DNA of 64,000 nucleotides from Augochlora pura (lineage: Eukaryota > Arthropoda > Insecta > Hymenoptera > Halictidae), in assembly GCF_028453695.1 (NCBI RefSeq), contig NC_135772.1, forward strand, positions 14,880,001 through 14,944,000, written 5' to 3'. The notes under the pieces are model-generated. The model was not told the DNA's origin and made no database searches. It worked only from the letters and a program-made list of their open reading frames with translations. Of the stretch, positions 1-13,164 are shown piece after piece (position 1 is the first letter of the stretch; each line of letters opens with the position of its first letter). A program made the position numbers and the translations under genes.

Positions 1-933
1 TCGAACTTTTCTCCATAAGTATTTTTCAAGTATTTATTGGTTTTTGGTTTTACAATTCTACGGCTTTTTAGCCTCGTAAATCTAAAAATTGTTTAGACAA
101 AGTAATATATAATTTTCACTGTCTTCAGGAATACTATTTAACGATCTAAACTATGCAAATGTATAATTTAAGATAATTTTGATATTAATGTATAATTTAA
201 GATCAAACTTCGTTCAATAAATATAATTAGTTCTATATATTTGTTAATAGAATATACCTGTATACGCGTATTATAAACAATATACAGTTTCTACCGCGAG
301 TGTTTCGAATTGCACGCGTCTACGTAACAGGACTGACTATAGACAATCGACCATATTTCGTAAGATTTATGTAGTTCTTTATTGAAACAGTTTCCCGCAA
401 TGAGACCATCGGTAATGGCAAGTATACACAACGTGATGGAAATAGAAGTACCTTCGGCTCTCGATACACCTGAGAACTATATCGAAACGTCTGTTGTGGG
501 GTTATTGAAACCAGCAATCTGCATTATAATCTGCCAAGCGCGGCTGCAAAGTAGGCACTCCATCATCAGGTGGAACCGGTTTTTTCGGCCTCGGTCCTGC
601 AACCGTTCAAACTGCTACTCATTGCGTATTCGTAATCTTGGATCGGTGATCTCCAATTGATTCCTATCATTTTTTGTTATCTCGTCATTATCAGTGTGCA
701 TCCTGTCGCGGTTTTTACGGGCTCGGACTCTACGTAACTGTACCAAACGTGTGCACTCGCGTTCCAATAACATAACCGAAAATCTGCACGCATTTTTTAA
801 TGTGCATACGAGGACACTTGCATACGTGTTTGCGCAGGCATATTTTACGACGACTGGATCAGGTTTCGAAAATTCGAATTCGAATCGTGGTTTCGTGAAA
901 ACGTCGCTGCGAATATTGCGTTCGAATTCGCAT
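1..933. other. AT-rich stretch without recognisable gene
   Basis: The first 300 bases are strongly AT-rich. From about 700 the sequence becomes more CG-rich, with several TTCGAA-type motifs near 865-925. Short open frames occur on both strands, but none has convincing coding character or a splice context I would trust. Confidence 0.5.
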
Positions 934-1134
934 GAATTTTGATTTTATAAAATTTGCATTATAAATAGCAGTAGTGCGAAGGATGTATTTATTAAGTAAA
1001 GAATTTTAGTTTTACAAAATTCTTATTATAAATAGTAGTAGTGCGAAGGATATAATAATTAAGTGAAGAATTTTAATTCTAAAAAATCTATATCATAAAT
1101 AATAGCGATGCAAAGGATACGATATCAAGTGCGG
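934..1134. repeat. 67-bp tandem repeat, about three copies
   Basis: The motif ATTATAAATAG recurs at 958 and 1025, and as ATCATAAATAA at 1092, giving an exact 67-bp period. The units share TAGTGCGAAGGAT and AAGAATTTTA blocks. The third copy is diverged and truncated near 1130. This is a minisatellite with no coding frame. Confidence 0.85.
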
Positions 1135-1660
1135 TAGAATACCATTGCACTATTTAGTTGAACAAATAAATAATGATTATATTGTCTCAGATTTATGTTG
1201 AACTTTTAGACAATAGAACATTACGTTTATTTCATTCAGATTATACTGACAATAAGACTTTAACTTTCATGACGCAAGGTTATATTTTTATTGATTAAAA
1301 TACGTCCTTCCGACCGATTGGTCAATCTCGGACGTTTATACTAAACGAACAGTACTATAATATTGCCAGTTTTGTTTCTATTAATTCTTACATGGCTAAA
1401 TCTTGAATAAAACATTCAACACGATAAAAATCGATATTTCTTACATACTTATCTAAAATAAGGAGCTACAAGTAAAACGTAATCGATCGAAACAAAGTAT
1501 AAAACAAGAAAGAATACAAACCAAGAATCTTCGTTCAAGCTATATTCAAGTAATACGTGGAGATTGAATAAAGGAAAGACTAATTGAAAGAGAGTTATAA
1601 AACCATACGAAAGAGCAATATTTTATAAATATAGAATGAGAAGAAGACAAGCGTTTTTGG
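1135..1660. other. AT-rich spacer
   Basis: AT-rich sequence with no open frame of note, no long repeat and no recognisable RNA gene. Confidence 0.45.
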
Positions 1661-2480
1661 TTTGATTCAAGGATCAGTACCGTCCACCCGGATCTTTCGC
1701 CGCGTACCACGGTTTGCGGTGAACAGGCAGAGCTGTCTGTCGGCATCTAATTTGTTACATTTATACAAATCAGGGCACGCACAGGGGCCCCGGTACGTGT
1801 GCGAGTATCCCGCGTGGGTATATCCGTGTGCACGCGAAAGACGGGGGCAGCCGGCCTTATGAGGAATAGGGTTTCGCCTTTCGAGAAAACGAACCGAAAA
1901 GAATCGATCGTTCGCCATAATAACGGGTGCGATTCTCTGACGGAAACGAGTCCGTGGAGCGTACACGGAGCTACCGCGTGGCCGTTTCTCGAGCGTGGCA
2001 CCACTCATTCCGAAAATGAGAACGTCTACAGATTCTACCTGCAAAACTGGAATAACTGGTGCGTCCCGGTATACCGTCGATGCTCTCAGGGAAATTATGT
2101 TGGTTAGCCTGTGAGAACGTTACGTGATCGTTTTCCGCGAAACCCCGGCAACGACAGAAACGTATAGAAAATATATCGGTAGTCGCTCATTGCGAGGGTG
2201 AACGGAACCGGGAACGATTTCGTTCCTCTTATCGGGCCAATCGGAGAACCCGGTCGCATTAAACAACGACCGTCCTTCGAGCGTGTTTTAATAGATACGA
2301 CGCGTTTAACGCCGCGCGGATGTTTACGTAAATAAATTCGATTTTATAGTTTCACGTTTATTGGCATCGCGCGTTACAGCTTTCAGCCGAGTTTCTATCG
2401 CGCGATTCGGATCAAATAGAAATCGTGCTAAATCGGCGCCGATTTAACGCTCTACGAAATGGAGGGATTTATGGAATTCC
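1661..2480. other. CpG-rich block with overlapping chance ORFs
   Basis: CpG dinucleotides are frequent and four open frames of 66 to 125 codons overlap on both strands between 1662 and 2107. Openness in several frames at once is what base composition alone produces here, so I call no gene. The block could be a promoter or a conserved non-coding element. Confidence 0.4.
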
Positions 2481-4259
2481 AAGGAGTCGGAAGATCCGAG
2501 TCTAGATTCTATTTTCGACGATGCTGTCCCATAAGCGTTGAAAGAAACATAGACAAACCATAGACCATACAAGAAAATTCGTCAAATAATAGGAAGAATT
2601 AAATTTTTCGGATTGGATTCTGGATCTTTAGGTGGTGAAATATTGTTAGGATATTGATAGAAAATGATTTATTCAACAATTGCGATGGTGTTGGTAATGG
2701 TAAAGAGAAAGAGTCAGAATACGTAAAATTGGGCAAACATCGTTCTATCGCAATATATATTTTCAAACTGTAATAACAATTTTTGGTTCTTAATATTTAT
2801 TACGTAAGAAAGTGTAAAGATACCTGAAGTGTTGCGCAGTTATCGATTGACTAAATTAAGAGACAGATTTAATACAATATTATCACGATATAGCAGAATT
2901 TCCAGTGAACAAGCGCGTTGAATTATGGTAGAAAGTGGGTAGAATTATTCGAATTTGTAAAAGGAGAAAATAACGCTTCAACGCCGTTCTTAATGTCTCG
3001 GTGTAAGTATAGTTGACAGCTGGCGAACAAGTGGCCGAACGAAGAGAGATGCGTTTCCAGTTTATTTAGAATAATATCATTTCGGCCGGCGCGTAATGCG
3101 TACCGTGTAATCAGCATAAGTTATACAATCGCATAATATGTGTGCACTATACACCTTTCCTTTTTCCGGGTCTCGGTTCGTTCCTCCCTTCTTTCGAAGA
3201 TCCGCATACAAATTTCGTACAGTTATTTGCGACACGTAGTTACAATATTTTTCTCGGATGTCTCTTTCACAATTTCGAAATGTTGCGGGGAATTGCGATA
3301 AATTGGAACTCTGCTGTAAATTGGAACTCCAAAATTGGGTATGGTTTCAAACAATTGATTTTGTCCCCTGTTTCAGAACAAAATTTATAATAACATTCGC
3401 GATACTGTGGTCAACGTTTCCAAACCTTAATTTTACCTAAATAACAGTAACACCGCTGATTTAAAAAAATCTTTTGGTGAAATATTTTTCAATTGCCACA
3501 GAAATTGTATACTTTCGGAGACCACAGTTGTTAAGCAAAAATCAAGAATTCGCACGCAGAATAGATCCAATTAAAACGCCAGTTCTTGCCTTCTGTGCAC
3601 CGAAACGAATGCATGAAATTTTTCTCGCAGAACAATCAACAATTTTCATCGGTATCACTATAACCTTGCCCACGATCTGGCCATGTATGGGCACACTGCA
3701 GAAGGTCTACTTTCGAAACCGTCTCGAGGTCATTTGTCATAATTGTTTAGGTATCTGCAGTGTCACTATGACGAGCCTCTTTTATCATAGCACCGAGATT
3801 TGCCAATAAAAACGAATTAATGGAGGCCGGGCCGAGTAAGTACAGTGAGTGCGAGGTATTAATTCCTGCTGACAAAAGCATGGAGATCAAATTATCACGT
3901 GACACGCAGCTGCATCACGGCGCGAGAGAATCCTGCGGTTCGAGTTACTTGTATTATAAAACGAGCGGCTACCTGCGTTATTCGATCCAAAAGTTATTAA
4001 AATATTTTATTTATTCCACCGCATTTCATTCTATATATACGATTTCAAAAATTCAACAAAGATCGATCGATTTACTTGCATTATAAATTTGAAGCTGCGC
4101 GTAGAACTGCGGAATAAATTCTATCTGTTATTCGAAAAAAATGTATATTATATTACTTCCGTAGCTCTTAACATTCCCGAATGGTTTTTCAGCAGGCAAA
4201 ATTTTTGTTCTCCAAAGGCTGGACATCAAACGCGACAGGATATGGGAAAGTACTTGTTC
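2481..4259. other. AT-rich stretch, no gene recognised
   Basis: Short open frames are scattered on both strands (for example 3474-3809 plus). None resembles a known domain. At 3820 an ATG is followed after 16 bases by GTAAGTAC, a donor-like sequence. That match is short enough to be chance. Confidence 0.4.
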
Positions 4260-4790
4260 GCGCGTGTAACATAACTCATTCGAGCGCGGCCTCTCGGCCA
4301 TCGCGAGCGCTCCTCGCGTTTTATTTATTTATCGCCGAGGGAAGAAAAAACAACAACAACATAATTGATCGATACAAGTCGTGAAGTCACATAAATTGGT
4401 GGCGACACGTCTCCCCCCCCCCGTCCCCCTCTCGCCCCGTACCATTCCCGCCACGATTTTTACATCGCTCCGTGTCTTCTTTTCGAGGTCTCGTTAGCGT
4501 TAGGGTCACTTTTATGCGAGACGTTACACGCTGTAAAAAACGAAACTGTCGCCGAACACAGGGCTGTAAAATCGTCGTTATGTGCGTCCACGCGTGCACG
4601 TCATCGTTTACATTCACGTAAACACCGTGGACAAGAGGGCCGCGGTGACGGGGAAGAAATGTAACCCAATGCGACACCGAATCAACGCTCGTACGCCATT
4701 TTCAAACGGTCGATGCGATTCCGATCTCGAATGTTTCAATTGTTCCATAGGTAAACGTATATAGAGCGACGCCTGCTAATCGGAAATCTG
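4260..4790. other. CpG-rich patch with a C tract
   Basis: A CpG-rich patch holding a run of ten C at 4413-4422 followed by more C-rich sequence. A minus-strand frame (4387-4677) and a plus-strand frame (4582-4764) both cross it and neither looks like protein. Confidence 0.4.
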
Positions 4791-6399
4791 TTTTCGCGAG
4801 CCTGTCAAAGCAGAGGATCTTTTTTTTCGTTCACCGAATTGCCTAATTTACGAGGTGTCTTTAAAGGCTGCATCTTCCATGTAGAACCAAACGATTCTTC
4901 CTAACTCGTCCATTCGGGAACGCTTGTTTCCAACGACAACTCGATCATCAGTCTACCTACACAGAATCAGAAAGACAGAATGAAAATATTAACTTCTATT
5001 TAGACTATATAGATATTTTTAACATACTTCCAAATAGACTGCTATAGATTTTTATGCAATTTAAAACTGGTCCAAGTTGATTGTAAGAAACGCGGGTCGA
5101 ATGATAATGTAATTTCTCTTTTAATAATGATAATAAGTTGCAGATAATATACAAATATTCTCAGCTATTTACATGTCCCTATAATTTTGTTTCCAACCTA
5201 GCCATCTATGTCAAAAAGGCATAAAATCCGCAGACTACTTATCGACGTCTGTCACACTTATAATACATTCTCTTAACATTCTCTTAACATGTAAATAAAA
5301 TATAACATAGCATCAAATTTAAAAAAAAAATAGAGTTGACAATTTAAGATTAAGTATAATTATTATTACTATACACTAGCATCGCTGAAACGATCCAACT
5401 TTTCCCGGTGGCATTTAAATTCCACTAGAAATCGTTCGAATGAATGGACACGGTTGATCCCGCTGATTCGAATTCTATGAAATTCTTCGAAATTCTTCTG
5501 AATAAACGCGGTCGATAAAAATCTCTATTAGGAGTGATAAATATTATCTCCTGCGTCGCACTTATAGGTAGCTATGAGGAAGTATGTAAACAGTATGTAC
5601 GGCGCACACGGTACTTAAGCAAGGAATTCGCGGAGACAGCTATTTGAGGAAGTAGACTTACGTAGCTACTTATAAGCGGTCGTTAGACGGCGAAAATCAC
5701 TTAACCGACTAAGCGCTGTTGGCTCGTTTCATTAGCAAATAACTTTCCATAGTAGGGTGCAAATTGGTTGCAAAACAATAACATGCTTCTCGGACGGTCC
5801 ACTCGTTTTCCACGACGGTCTCTTCTGCGGAATCATTTTTCTCATTCCCGTCGCGACATTCTATTTTTATATCCAAATAAAAATTAACGACACGGCGCGA
5901 AGTGTCTAACTAAATTTGCGCACTTAATGCGAGACGCATTTAATGTCTTAGTTTCAAATCTACGAAACTTGGTGTCCTACGTAGAAATCTTCTTCAAAAA
6001 TAATTTTGTTCGAACGATGACTCGGTATCGATAATGTTCCAGCTTTATTGCGTCATTTACAACGCTGTTTTACGCAAGCATTCTTAAATGTCTGACGGAC
6101 AATAAAAGTAACCAGCTTCTATTATGTTTAGCAATACCAGCAGATTAACGTTAACCTTTAGTATACACTCGGCGTGTACGACTACTCAATGAAATTCTGT
6201 TTCTGTGTTGTCTTTATGGGCAGGTGTGAGTTATACATCATTTAAAGAAACACGCTGTCGATCGCTATTTTAGAACAGCCATTAATGTAAATAATTTAAA
6301 GCCGTTCGAAGATTGTTGAGACGTGTATGAAATTTGCATGGGGTGTATAACGTAAAAGTTAAAAATTATTCAATAAAAACTTCGAAGTGCGTGCGGGAT
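4791..6399. other. AT-rich gene-free stretch
   Basis: No open frame of 60 codons or more on either strand. The only repeat I see is a short duplication of CATTCTCTTAA around 5266-5290. Nothing else stands out. Confidence 0.5.
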
Positions 6400-9300
6400 T
6401 GCTTTGAAATCAATGACAATCGCTTCAACGACTGTGCAATTCCTGGACAATGATCCGTCGAGACATATCGAATATCGTCGACAGCGTACATTATCGACGC
6501 TATCGAATCATCGACGAATATTATCAACACTCACGGCCGGCACCGAGTTTCATCGACCACGCACGCCAACAATGATTCCGTTGACTTGGAATTTCTTTGA
6601 TACGCTGTTACGATGTATTTCTATCGACAGATATCAGGACATCAGGATATTTTCTTCGGTCATGCTCGTTCAACCCTTGCCCGACGCGGACCGATCGGTT
6701 ATCATTATATCGCGGGCCGATAATAATATTCGTCGATGATTTCGTGGTGTATCTGGTAAATGCACGGCCGCGGATGGAACTCCGATGTCGGTGAACCCGC
6801 GTCGAGGAAAACACAGTCGGGGCGAAGTGATTGCCGATGATTTCAACGAGTTCCGTGCGCGCGCACCACGTGACCTCTTCTGCTCAAGGCAAGAAACGGG
6901 TGAAATCATCATCGGCATCTCGTATTTCATGCTATACGTGTACTTTATTCACACAAAAAATTGCGTCCATACAAATATTTACCATTTTGCATGAATTGAA
7001 CAATTTGAAAAATACATGTTTCCCGTTCCCGGAGACAGATCGAGCACAGTTCTCGAACGTCGGCGTCCCGACGCGAATCGATCAAGTCCGGTCGAACTAT
7101 CTGGACGCTGGTGCGTCGACGGTTCGTCGCGATGCGAGTGCATCTAGACGATGCCACGTGGCTGATGACATTAGCCGCGATTTGTCTCCAGGAATCTGGA
7201 ATTTCTCATATAACCGTACGATATTAGGAACATTTTCATATTACAAATGTCGAATTTGCTTCCCTCTTTGCTAGCAGATCACATTAAAGAACCCGATCTC
7301 GCCTGATCTCCAAGCTACGAGGCTCACGGATTCTATTCGTTAACCTATATTTCGTCTCCCTATCCCCTTCCCTCCATGTATACGCTTAACACAATAGGGT
7401 ACAATACGGATAAGAAAGAGTAAAAAGAATCAACGGTATGGCGATGATAAGTAAAAGTTTTGCGCGGTTAACAGGATGTAAGTTCGTTTATGGAAATCTC
7501 TGCTATCTCTCAAGACAAAAATTGTTTAACATTCACTGCGGAATCGTATTTACAAAACCGGAGTGTCTCTCGGTTCACCCTCCGTGTGCTGGATCGATCG
7601 ATCCACCGGCGGTCGCTCTTGTCGCGCGAGAAGACACCTCCCACGGAACGAGCACACATCCGTTAAACTCGTCGCTCCGGTCTTCGGAAATTTATAGTTT
7701 ATATAATACGTAACTATAAATCGTAATGCAGAATCTGACGAGGATATCGATCGGGTTCGCAAAATCTTCGTACTCTCGTGCAGAACGGTACACAACGACT
7801 CGGATCGCGGACAATCTTCGAATAACATCACATATAGTACATGCTGTATATATACAGAGTGGTTCGCAGAGTCATGGTACAAGTAACGCATAAGTCTATC
7901 CAGCAAACGAAAGATAAGTACGTAACAGTGGGGTTCGGTAGTTAATTGGTCGCGCTTTTTTCTCCCGTAAATATCACTTTTATGCTTTGCTGACACGCTT
8001 CGTAGTACGCTGCCCGACCAATTAATTGGACTCGGATCGCGGTGGAACAGTCGCCGATCGCTGCCGGCTAATTTCGATCGCGTTTCACGCCGCCGACGGT
8101 TTTGTTGGTTCTACCAGATGAATCGATTAATAATTAATTGGTTACGCTGGCTCTTAAAAACCGGAAGACGAAAGCCGTCCGCCGTTCGCGTACAAGAAAA
8201 CAAGATGGAAAAACATTGCCGATGTGAACACGTTTACCTTAGCAGCCAAGAACAACCGATTTAGAAATCACTTTTTACGATGGGCTGTGTTATTAGCTCC
8301 CGATAAACCTTATATGCAACGATCGACCAGTTTTTGAATTCGCTACGGAAAACTCAGCTCCCGCTTAACACGTGTTCATTGGCGACGGCTGGAATACCAT
8401 GGATCACACAGTTTTATTAATTTAATCAGCACGGAAGTCCTTAAACGATTCTGCGACACGTTGATTGCCGCTTTTATTGCACATATTAGTGGCGGAACTT
8501 TTTATTCGATATTAAAAAGACACGTATGCTACGGTGTGTGCGGCTAAGTAATGCTTTATTTTGATTCGTTGGCTGTTAAAGAAATAATTTCTAGGCAAAG
8601 TTCTAGTTTTCCAATTTTAATTTCGCCGACACGATTTCTTTAATTTTCTGAGATAAGTTTGGCTAACAGTTCGACAGTCAATAGGTGTTAATGGGATTAG
8701 AGATGATTCAATTAATAAAATATATAAATGAGATTGACTCGTTGGTTCGTCATTAAAATGGCTGATGATGTTACGTACGCCATTGTAAAATATTAGATTA
8801 CGATTGACACATGATTGATCGAATTAAATGAAATTATTAAATTAATTCACTCGGAATTAGAAATCCGAGGCCGTGAATCATACATTCATTCAACTATTAA
8901 CATTTAGTAAATAATTTTCGAAATCTCATTTAATTATAATTTTTCGTAATGTTGGCTCGAATAATGCGAATCTCCATCTGGTAAGTAAACACGCGAAGCG
9001 GGAGCGTCGTTCGGCGATGAATTTAAGGGGATGTCGATCGGTTTCGAAATTCTGGAAGCTCGACCGCGGCGCTGAAATGCGTAACGCGTTAGCAAACGGT
9101 TGCCCGGCCCTGCCAGCGAAACAACATTCGTCTCGGATGCACAATGCACGTGTCCCGGCGCGTAAACGAGCGCGACCATCGCGGCGGATGCATATATCAT
9201 GCGAGAAGATAGGTACGGCGGCGTACAGCTGCAACACTTGACTCGCGGCGACGATTAAGCGGACCCCTTTGAGAATAGGTTTCTGTCGACGGAAAAATTT

Positions 9301-9500
9301 CAATGAGTTAAGGAAACCCGTACGAATGTCGTCTCACTCGTGTGACAGGTCACAGAAACGTCAACGATCGGTTTACGATACATTCGCTATCTCGCAACAA
9401 GCCCTCGAACAGTTTAATGCGAACAGTTCGGTGAGCTTATTCGTAAGTGAACATTCTCGTCACGTGTTCCGTACGACTATGTATTAGTTGTTAGTGGATC
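6400..9500. other. Mixed region with CpG-rich patches
   Basis: CpG-rich patches at 6400-7170, 7560-8180 and 8940-9480 alternate with AT-rich sequence. Frames of up to 148 codons occur on both strands, but most begin at non-ATG codons and overlap one another. An 11-bp inverted repeat, TTAATTGGTCG with CGACCAATTAA, spans about 7940-8020. I recognise no gene. Confidence 0.35.
7851..7867 (+). repeat. Possible transposon-end motif, copy 1
   Basis: The 17-mer TATACAGAGTGGTTCGC differs at one base from a 17-mer at 61546-61562. It sits just after a 14-bp palindrome CTGTATATATACAG. Motifs of the TACAGGGTG kind often mark the ends of insect mobile elements, but no element body is identifiable here. 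Confidence 0.35.
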
Positions 9501-10169
9501 CCATAGGAATCTGAATATACTTGCGAAATTAAACAAATCATTTTATTCCTTATTACATCGTGTGATATCTGGCGGTAAGCGAAGAATCGAAAAAGGCGTC
9601 ACCGGTAATCGTGACTAACAACTATCAATGGTAATGATTGGACTGCGGATCTTCGGCGGATAAAACGGAGCAGAAAGAGCAAGGTGGAAAGTAAAAATGT
9701 TTTGTTTGCAATCGCATCGAAATTTGCGGTAGAGATTTAAAATTTTCGCGCGAAGATCCGCGGTCTAGCAACGATTCGTCGAGAAATGAATAGAGCGCGG
9801 TATCGATCGTTGATTATCATTATTCGCTTTGTAAAACTTGTAATGTTACGAGGAAACATACATACAATGCCTATCCTTTGTAAGTTTCTATCTATATTTG
9901 CATCCGTAACAGTTGAGACAACTTATATTGTATAGTACATGCGTACGTAGTCAGATACTCCCATAATGCAACGCAGACGAATAAATAACATAAAGAAACG
10001 AGATAAACGTTAACTGATGGAATACGTGTAAACAGAGGATATTAAAAGTCTTTTGCGATAAAGAAAGTACATGACGCACTTAAAAAAAAAAAAGAAGAGA
10101 GGAGAACATTTAAACGATTGTACGATCGAAGGTACTTATTACAATAGACGCACACCTTGCACCTCACTC
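9501..10169. other. AT-rich spacer
   Basis: No open frame of 60 codons. An A-rich run is present at 10082-10094. No RNA gene or repeat recognised. Confidence 0.45.
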
Positions 10170-10789
10170 GGATGGAACCATAAACCAATGTTGATAGCAT
10201 GACCGCTCCAATTCCCAGCTCAGACTCTTTGTACGATATTCTCGATTGCGCGGATTTACAGTCTCGCGATCGAGCGTCGAGATTCCGCGGAGCAGAATTT
10301 CCTTTTCCTTCGACTGACTATGGTTACATGTCGCTTCTCTTCGAAGTCGCCACAAGCTGCAGATCCTATACACAATTCGCGTAGAAGCTTGTATCACGAC
10401 TCGCCGGATTTTTCTCCGCGCCGCGATGATTATATAGAGGCGAATCGCTAAAGCAGCGCAACAAACAATGTCGCTTATCTTAGAGCAGGATGCATCTTGG
10501 ATCGACCAGCACGCAACACGGAGATCGCGAGAGCTACGCCTCCCGACTCCCGTCACCTCTTTCGCCACGGAGCACCTCGGGCGCTTGTACCGGTTGGCTT
10601 CGTGTGCGCGTGTGGGTAGTATGTGCATGCGCGTGTGCGTGTCAGGCGTTCGCCGGGAAGCGGGACGCGCGGCGAGGGCAAGAAGGCGTAGCCCTCGTCG
10701 ATCCGTACGCTGCGCGCCGGTTAATTCCGAGCCCCGTCTTCGAGGGAAGAAGGGAAAGTCGAAACTTTCACCGTGGACTACGTTTTCAG

Positions 10790-10969
10790 GAACTACATAA
10801 TGGCGTGTTGGAAACCGAATCACCGTCGTCGTCGCATCCGCGTATAGAAATCGTTCGGCGCAAGTCGGTCCGCCGGATAGAAATTATTACCGATTGCGAG
10901 ATGGCTTCATTGAACGAATTCCCTTTATCGGGAAGCCCGGAAGGGGGAGAAGGAACTTCCGAGCCGGAG
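10790..10969 (+). CDS. Candidate internal coding exon, 60 codons, unknown product
   Basis: The segment lies between an acceptor-like GTTTTCAG (ending 10789) and a donor-like GAG/GTACG (GT at 10970). It is exactly 60 codons and has phase 0 at both ends. The translation starts ELHNGVLETESP. It contains a basic RRKSVRR stretch, then an acidic, glycine-rich end SPEGGEGTSEPE. An internal ATG near 10901 in a good context (GAGATGG) could instead be a start codon. I do not recognise the protein. Two caveats apply: the pyrimidine tract is short, and the other plus frame and the minus strand are also open here, so chance is a real alternative. Confidence 0.2.
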
Positions 10970-11261
10970 GTACGAACACCTCGGACTCGATCGCGCGTTT
11001 CCTGGTCTTACACTCGAACGCCAGGCCCGATTCGCCTTTAAGTGGACACCTTCTGTTCGATCTAACCACACCGAGATTAAAGGCATTACGTTAAATAGAC
11101 GGTTTGCGTAACCAGCAACCAGAAGCGCGAAATTGTGAGACCCTCAATGTGTGCCCCCGTCACTTTCGAACTCGCGTCGTTGTCTGCGCGCGGAACATCG
11201 TTTTGTGTTAAACATTCACCACCGTGTTCCGTTACACGCGAAACACCTGACACGTTGGTAG

Positions 11262-11284
11262 ACACACACACACACACACACACA
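11262..11284. repeat. (CA)n microsatellite
   Basis: About eleven CA units, flanked by CpG-rich sequence. Confidence 0.9.
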
Positions 11285-12169
11285 GAGCAGAGAAATGTCA
11301 CGCGAGCGACAAAATAGCAAGTTGCATGTCGGCCAGTGTCGTGCGAAGCATCAGTCTGCGGTCGCGCCGCCATTCAGAACTTCTTCGGGTGGCTCGTCGA
11401 AAATGATTCAGACCGAAACCCGTCGATGAAATGGTTTCACATTTAAAAAAACGTTTCCTTCCGGCTCGCTTTGCGACAGCTCAATTAGAAGAAGCCTGGA
11501 GTTTCAACGGAGTCTTCACAGACTGCGCGTGTCGCTTTACATTGTTATGCAAATACGTGGAATATAACTATGATTTCTTTTATCTGTGAAATATGGATAG
11601 GATTTTATGACTTATTTTACCAATCTTCTAACCGGTGTACGATGGTATGTTAAAACAGAAATTTGCATAAATGTCGGCAGTCCGATGGTAAGAGATTGTT
11701 GAAGATAGAAACGAGTTGCTAATATTGTTTATTAACGTCACTGATATTCTTTCATAATGTTTTTTTTTAAACATATAAAGCAGTCAATGTAGCTTAAGAA
11801 AAGAAATATCGCGAACAAGTTTTCGTTCCTGAAAGTGTTGTACGAACGATATCAGAAGCACATCGCTACAGAAATCTGCTCGCGTTAAACTGCTACGGTT
11901 TAATCGAACGATTTGCCACTGAACTGCGACCGATCACGGGATACAGTCGACCGCGTCGGAAAGCGAGTTCTCATTACGGTAAATTAGACACCGGAAGCCC
12001 GTGCTTTGACGAACAATAAATATTCGATGGTCCGCGCGTGCTCGTTACCGAAATGCAAATTCATTTAAACCGGGCGGGTCATTAAGCTCTGTACGGTAAT
12101 AACCAATCGAGGTTCGCATCAGATTGTTACTCGGGAACGTGTTCCCGCAGCAAGAGAACGACGAAAACG

Positions 12170-12390
12170 GAGGAGCGAGTGGGGTGGGGTGGGAACGGTT
12201 AAGAGGGTTGGAAAGAGAGGCGAGAGGAGCGAAAAGGTAAGGACGGCGGGAGGGCAGGTGAGGGGGGAAGGGGGAGGGAGGGAGGGAGGGAGGGAGGGAA
12301 GGGGCGACGGGGTTCATGACAGAAAAAAGAGGAGGAGCCAGCGAGCAGGGGGGAAAAAACGACGAAAGAATGAAACAGCATATCGAAGAG
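12170..12390 (+). repeat. Purine-rich tract with (GGGA)n core
   Basis: The plus strand is almost purely G and A over about 200 bases. GGGA/GGAG repeats cover 12266-12300. Purine tracts with mirror symmetry can form triplex DNA. The minus strand reads proline/serine-rich frames only because of this composition. Confidence 0.8.
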
Positions 12391-12719
12391 ACAGCCCTCG
12401 CTGTTCTTATTTGAAAATTAATTTGCCGCGAGATGGAACGACCAGTTTTTGAGCGGCCGTTTTATTGCATCGTGTTGTGCAACTGACACATCCGTCGACT
12501 CCTTGATTGCGCGCGCGAGCGCGCCCGCAGTTCATCGATGCAGATCGTCTCGTGAGGCTGCGAATATTCGAACCTGTATCGAATATTCCGCTGTGGGAAT
12601 CGACGGTCATTGTTCCGCGGGGACATTGACTTCGGCACGTTCGATTGGCTTCCTGATTAACCGATAGAACAATCCAGCCCCACGAGCGGCACCGTCGAAA
12701 TTACTGGAGTGCACTTTTA

Positions 12720-12721
<2 letters not shown>

Positions 12722-12770
<49 letters not shown>
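12722..12770. repeat. (CT)24 microsatellite
   Basis: An uninterrupted 49-nt CT run. It is among the longest pure dinucleotide arrays in the window and likely to be polymorphic. Confidence 0.95.
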
Positions 12771-12774
<4 letters not shown>

Positions 12775-13049
12775 CCGTGATATGCGACCATCGAAAATCG
12801 ATTTTCGACACGAAAGTCTCTCACAAAGATGTCGTTAGGCTTTTATTAATTGCGTAATCGCAGATCGGTCATCGTGTTTGCTATGACTTCGCAAGAAGCG
12901 CGGAATTTCCACGAGCTTGTTCGAGCTTCCGACCTGTCCGCGTGTCGAGATCAGAAGTCCGTGAGAATCTTGCGGATGTGTTCGCTTGGACGTCTCTGGA
13001 TGTTCGCTATTTCTTTTTCTCGCAGTCTCTGAAATTTGATTGATTTTAG

Positions 13050-13164
13050 AAGCGAGCACCACCGCGAGAGTGCGACCGAGAGCGTTCCACCTCTTGCCGC
13101 AGTGTTCACATACTTGTTCTCCGACGAGTTCAACGCACTAAACGATCCAGCAGTGAAAATTGAA
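13050..13164 (+). CDS. Candidate coding exon, unknown product
   Basis: An open stretch begins after GATTGATTTTAG (ending 13049) and runs to a donor-like GAA/GTACGT (GT at 13165). The translation includes SEHHRESATESVPPL, then AAVFTYLFSDEF and ALNDPAVKIE, a balanced composition. A stronger acceptor, CTATTTCTTTTTCTCGCAG, ends at 13025, but using it brings an in-frame TGA into the exon. The acceptor choice is therefore the weak point. The product is unrecognised, and a chance ORF in CpG-rich DNA remains possible. Confidence 0.2.

Noticed and set aside
3820..3835. ATG followed by GTAAGTAC as a tiny first exon
   Set aside because: Only five codons before the donor, with no supporting context. Such matches are expected several times by chance in 64 kb.
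10164..10823. Longest open frame of the window, 219 codons, minus strand
   Set aside because: Arginine-rich translation with many cysteines and tryptophans out of context, no domain, and open plus-strand frames over the same DNA. CpG-rich composition explains the length.
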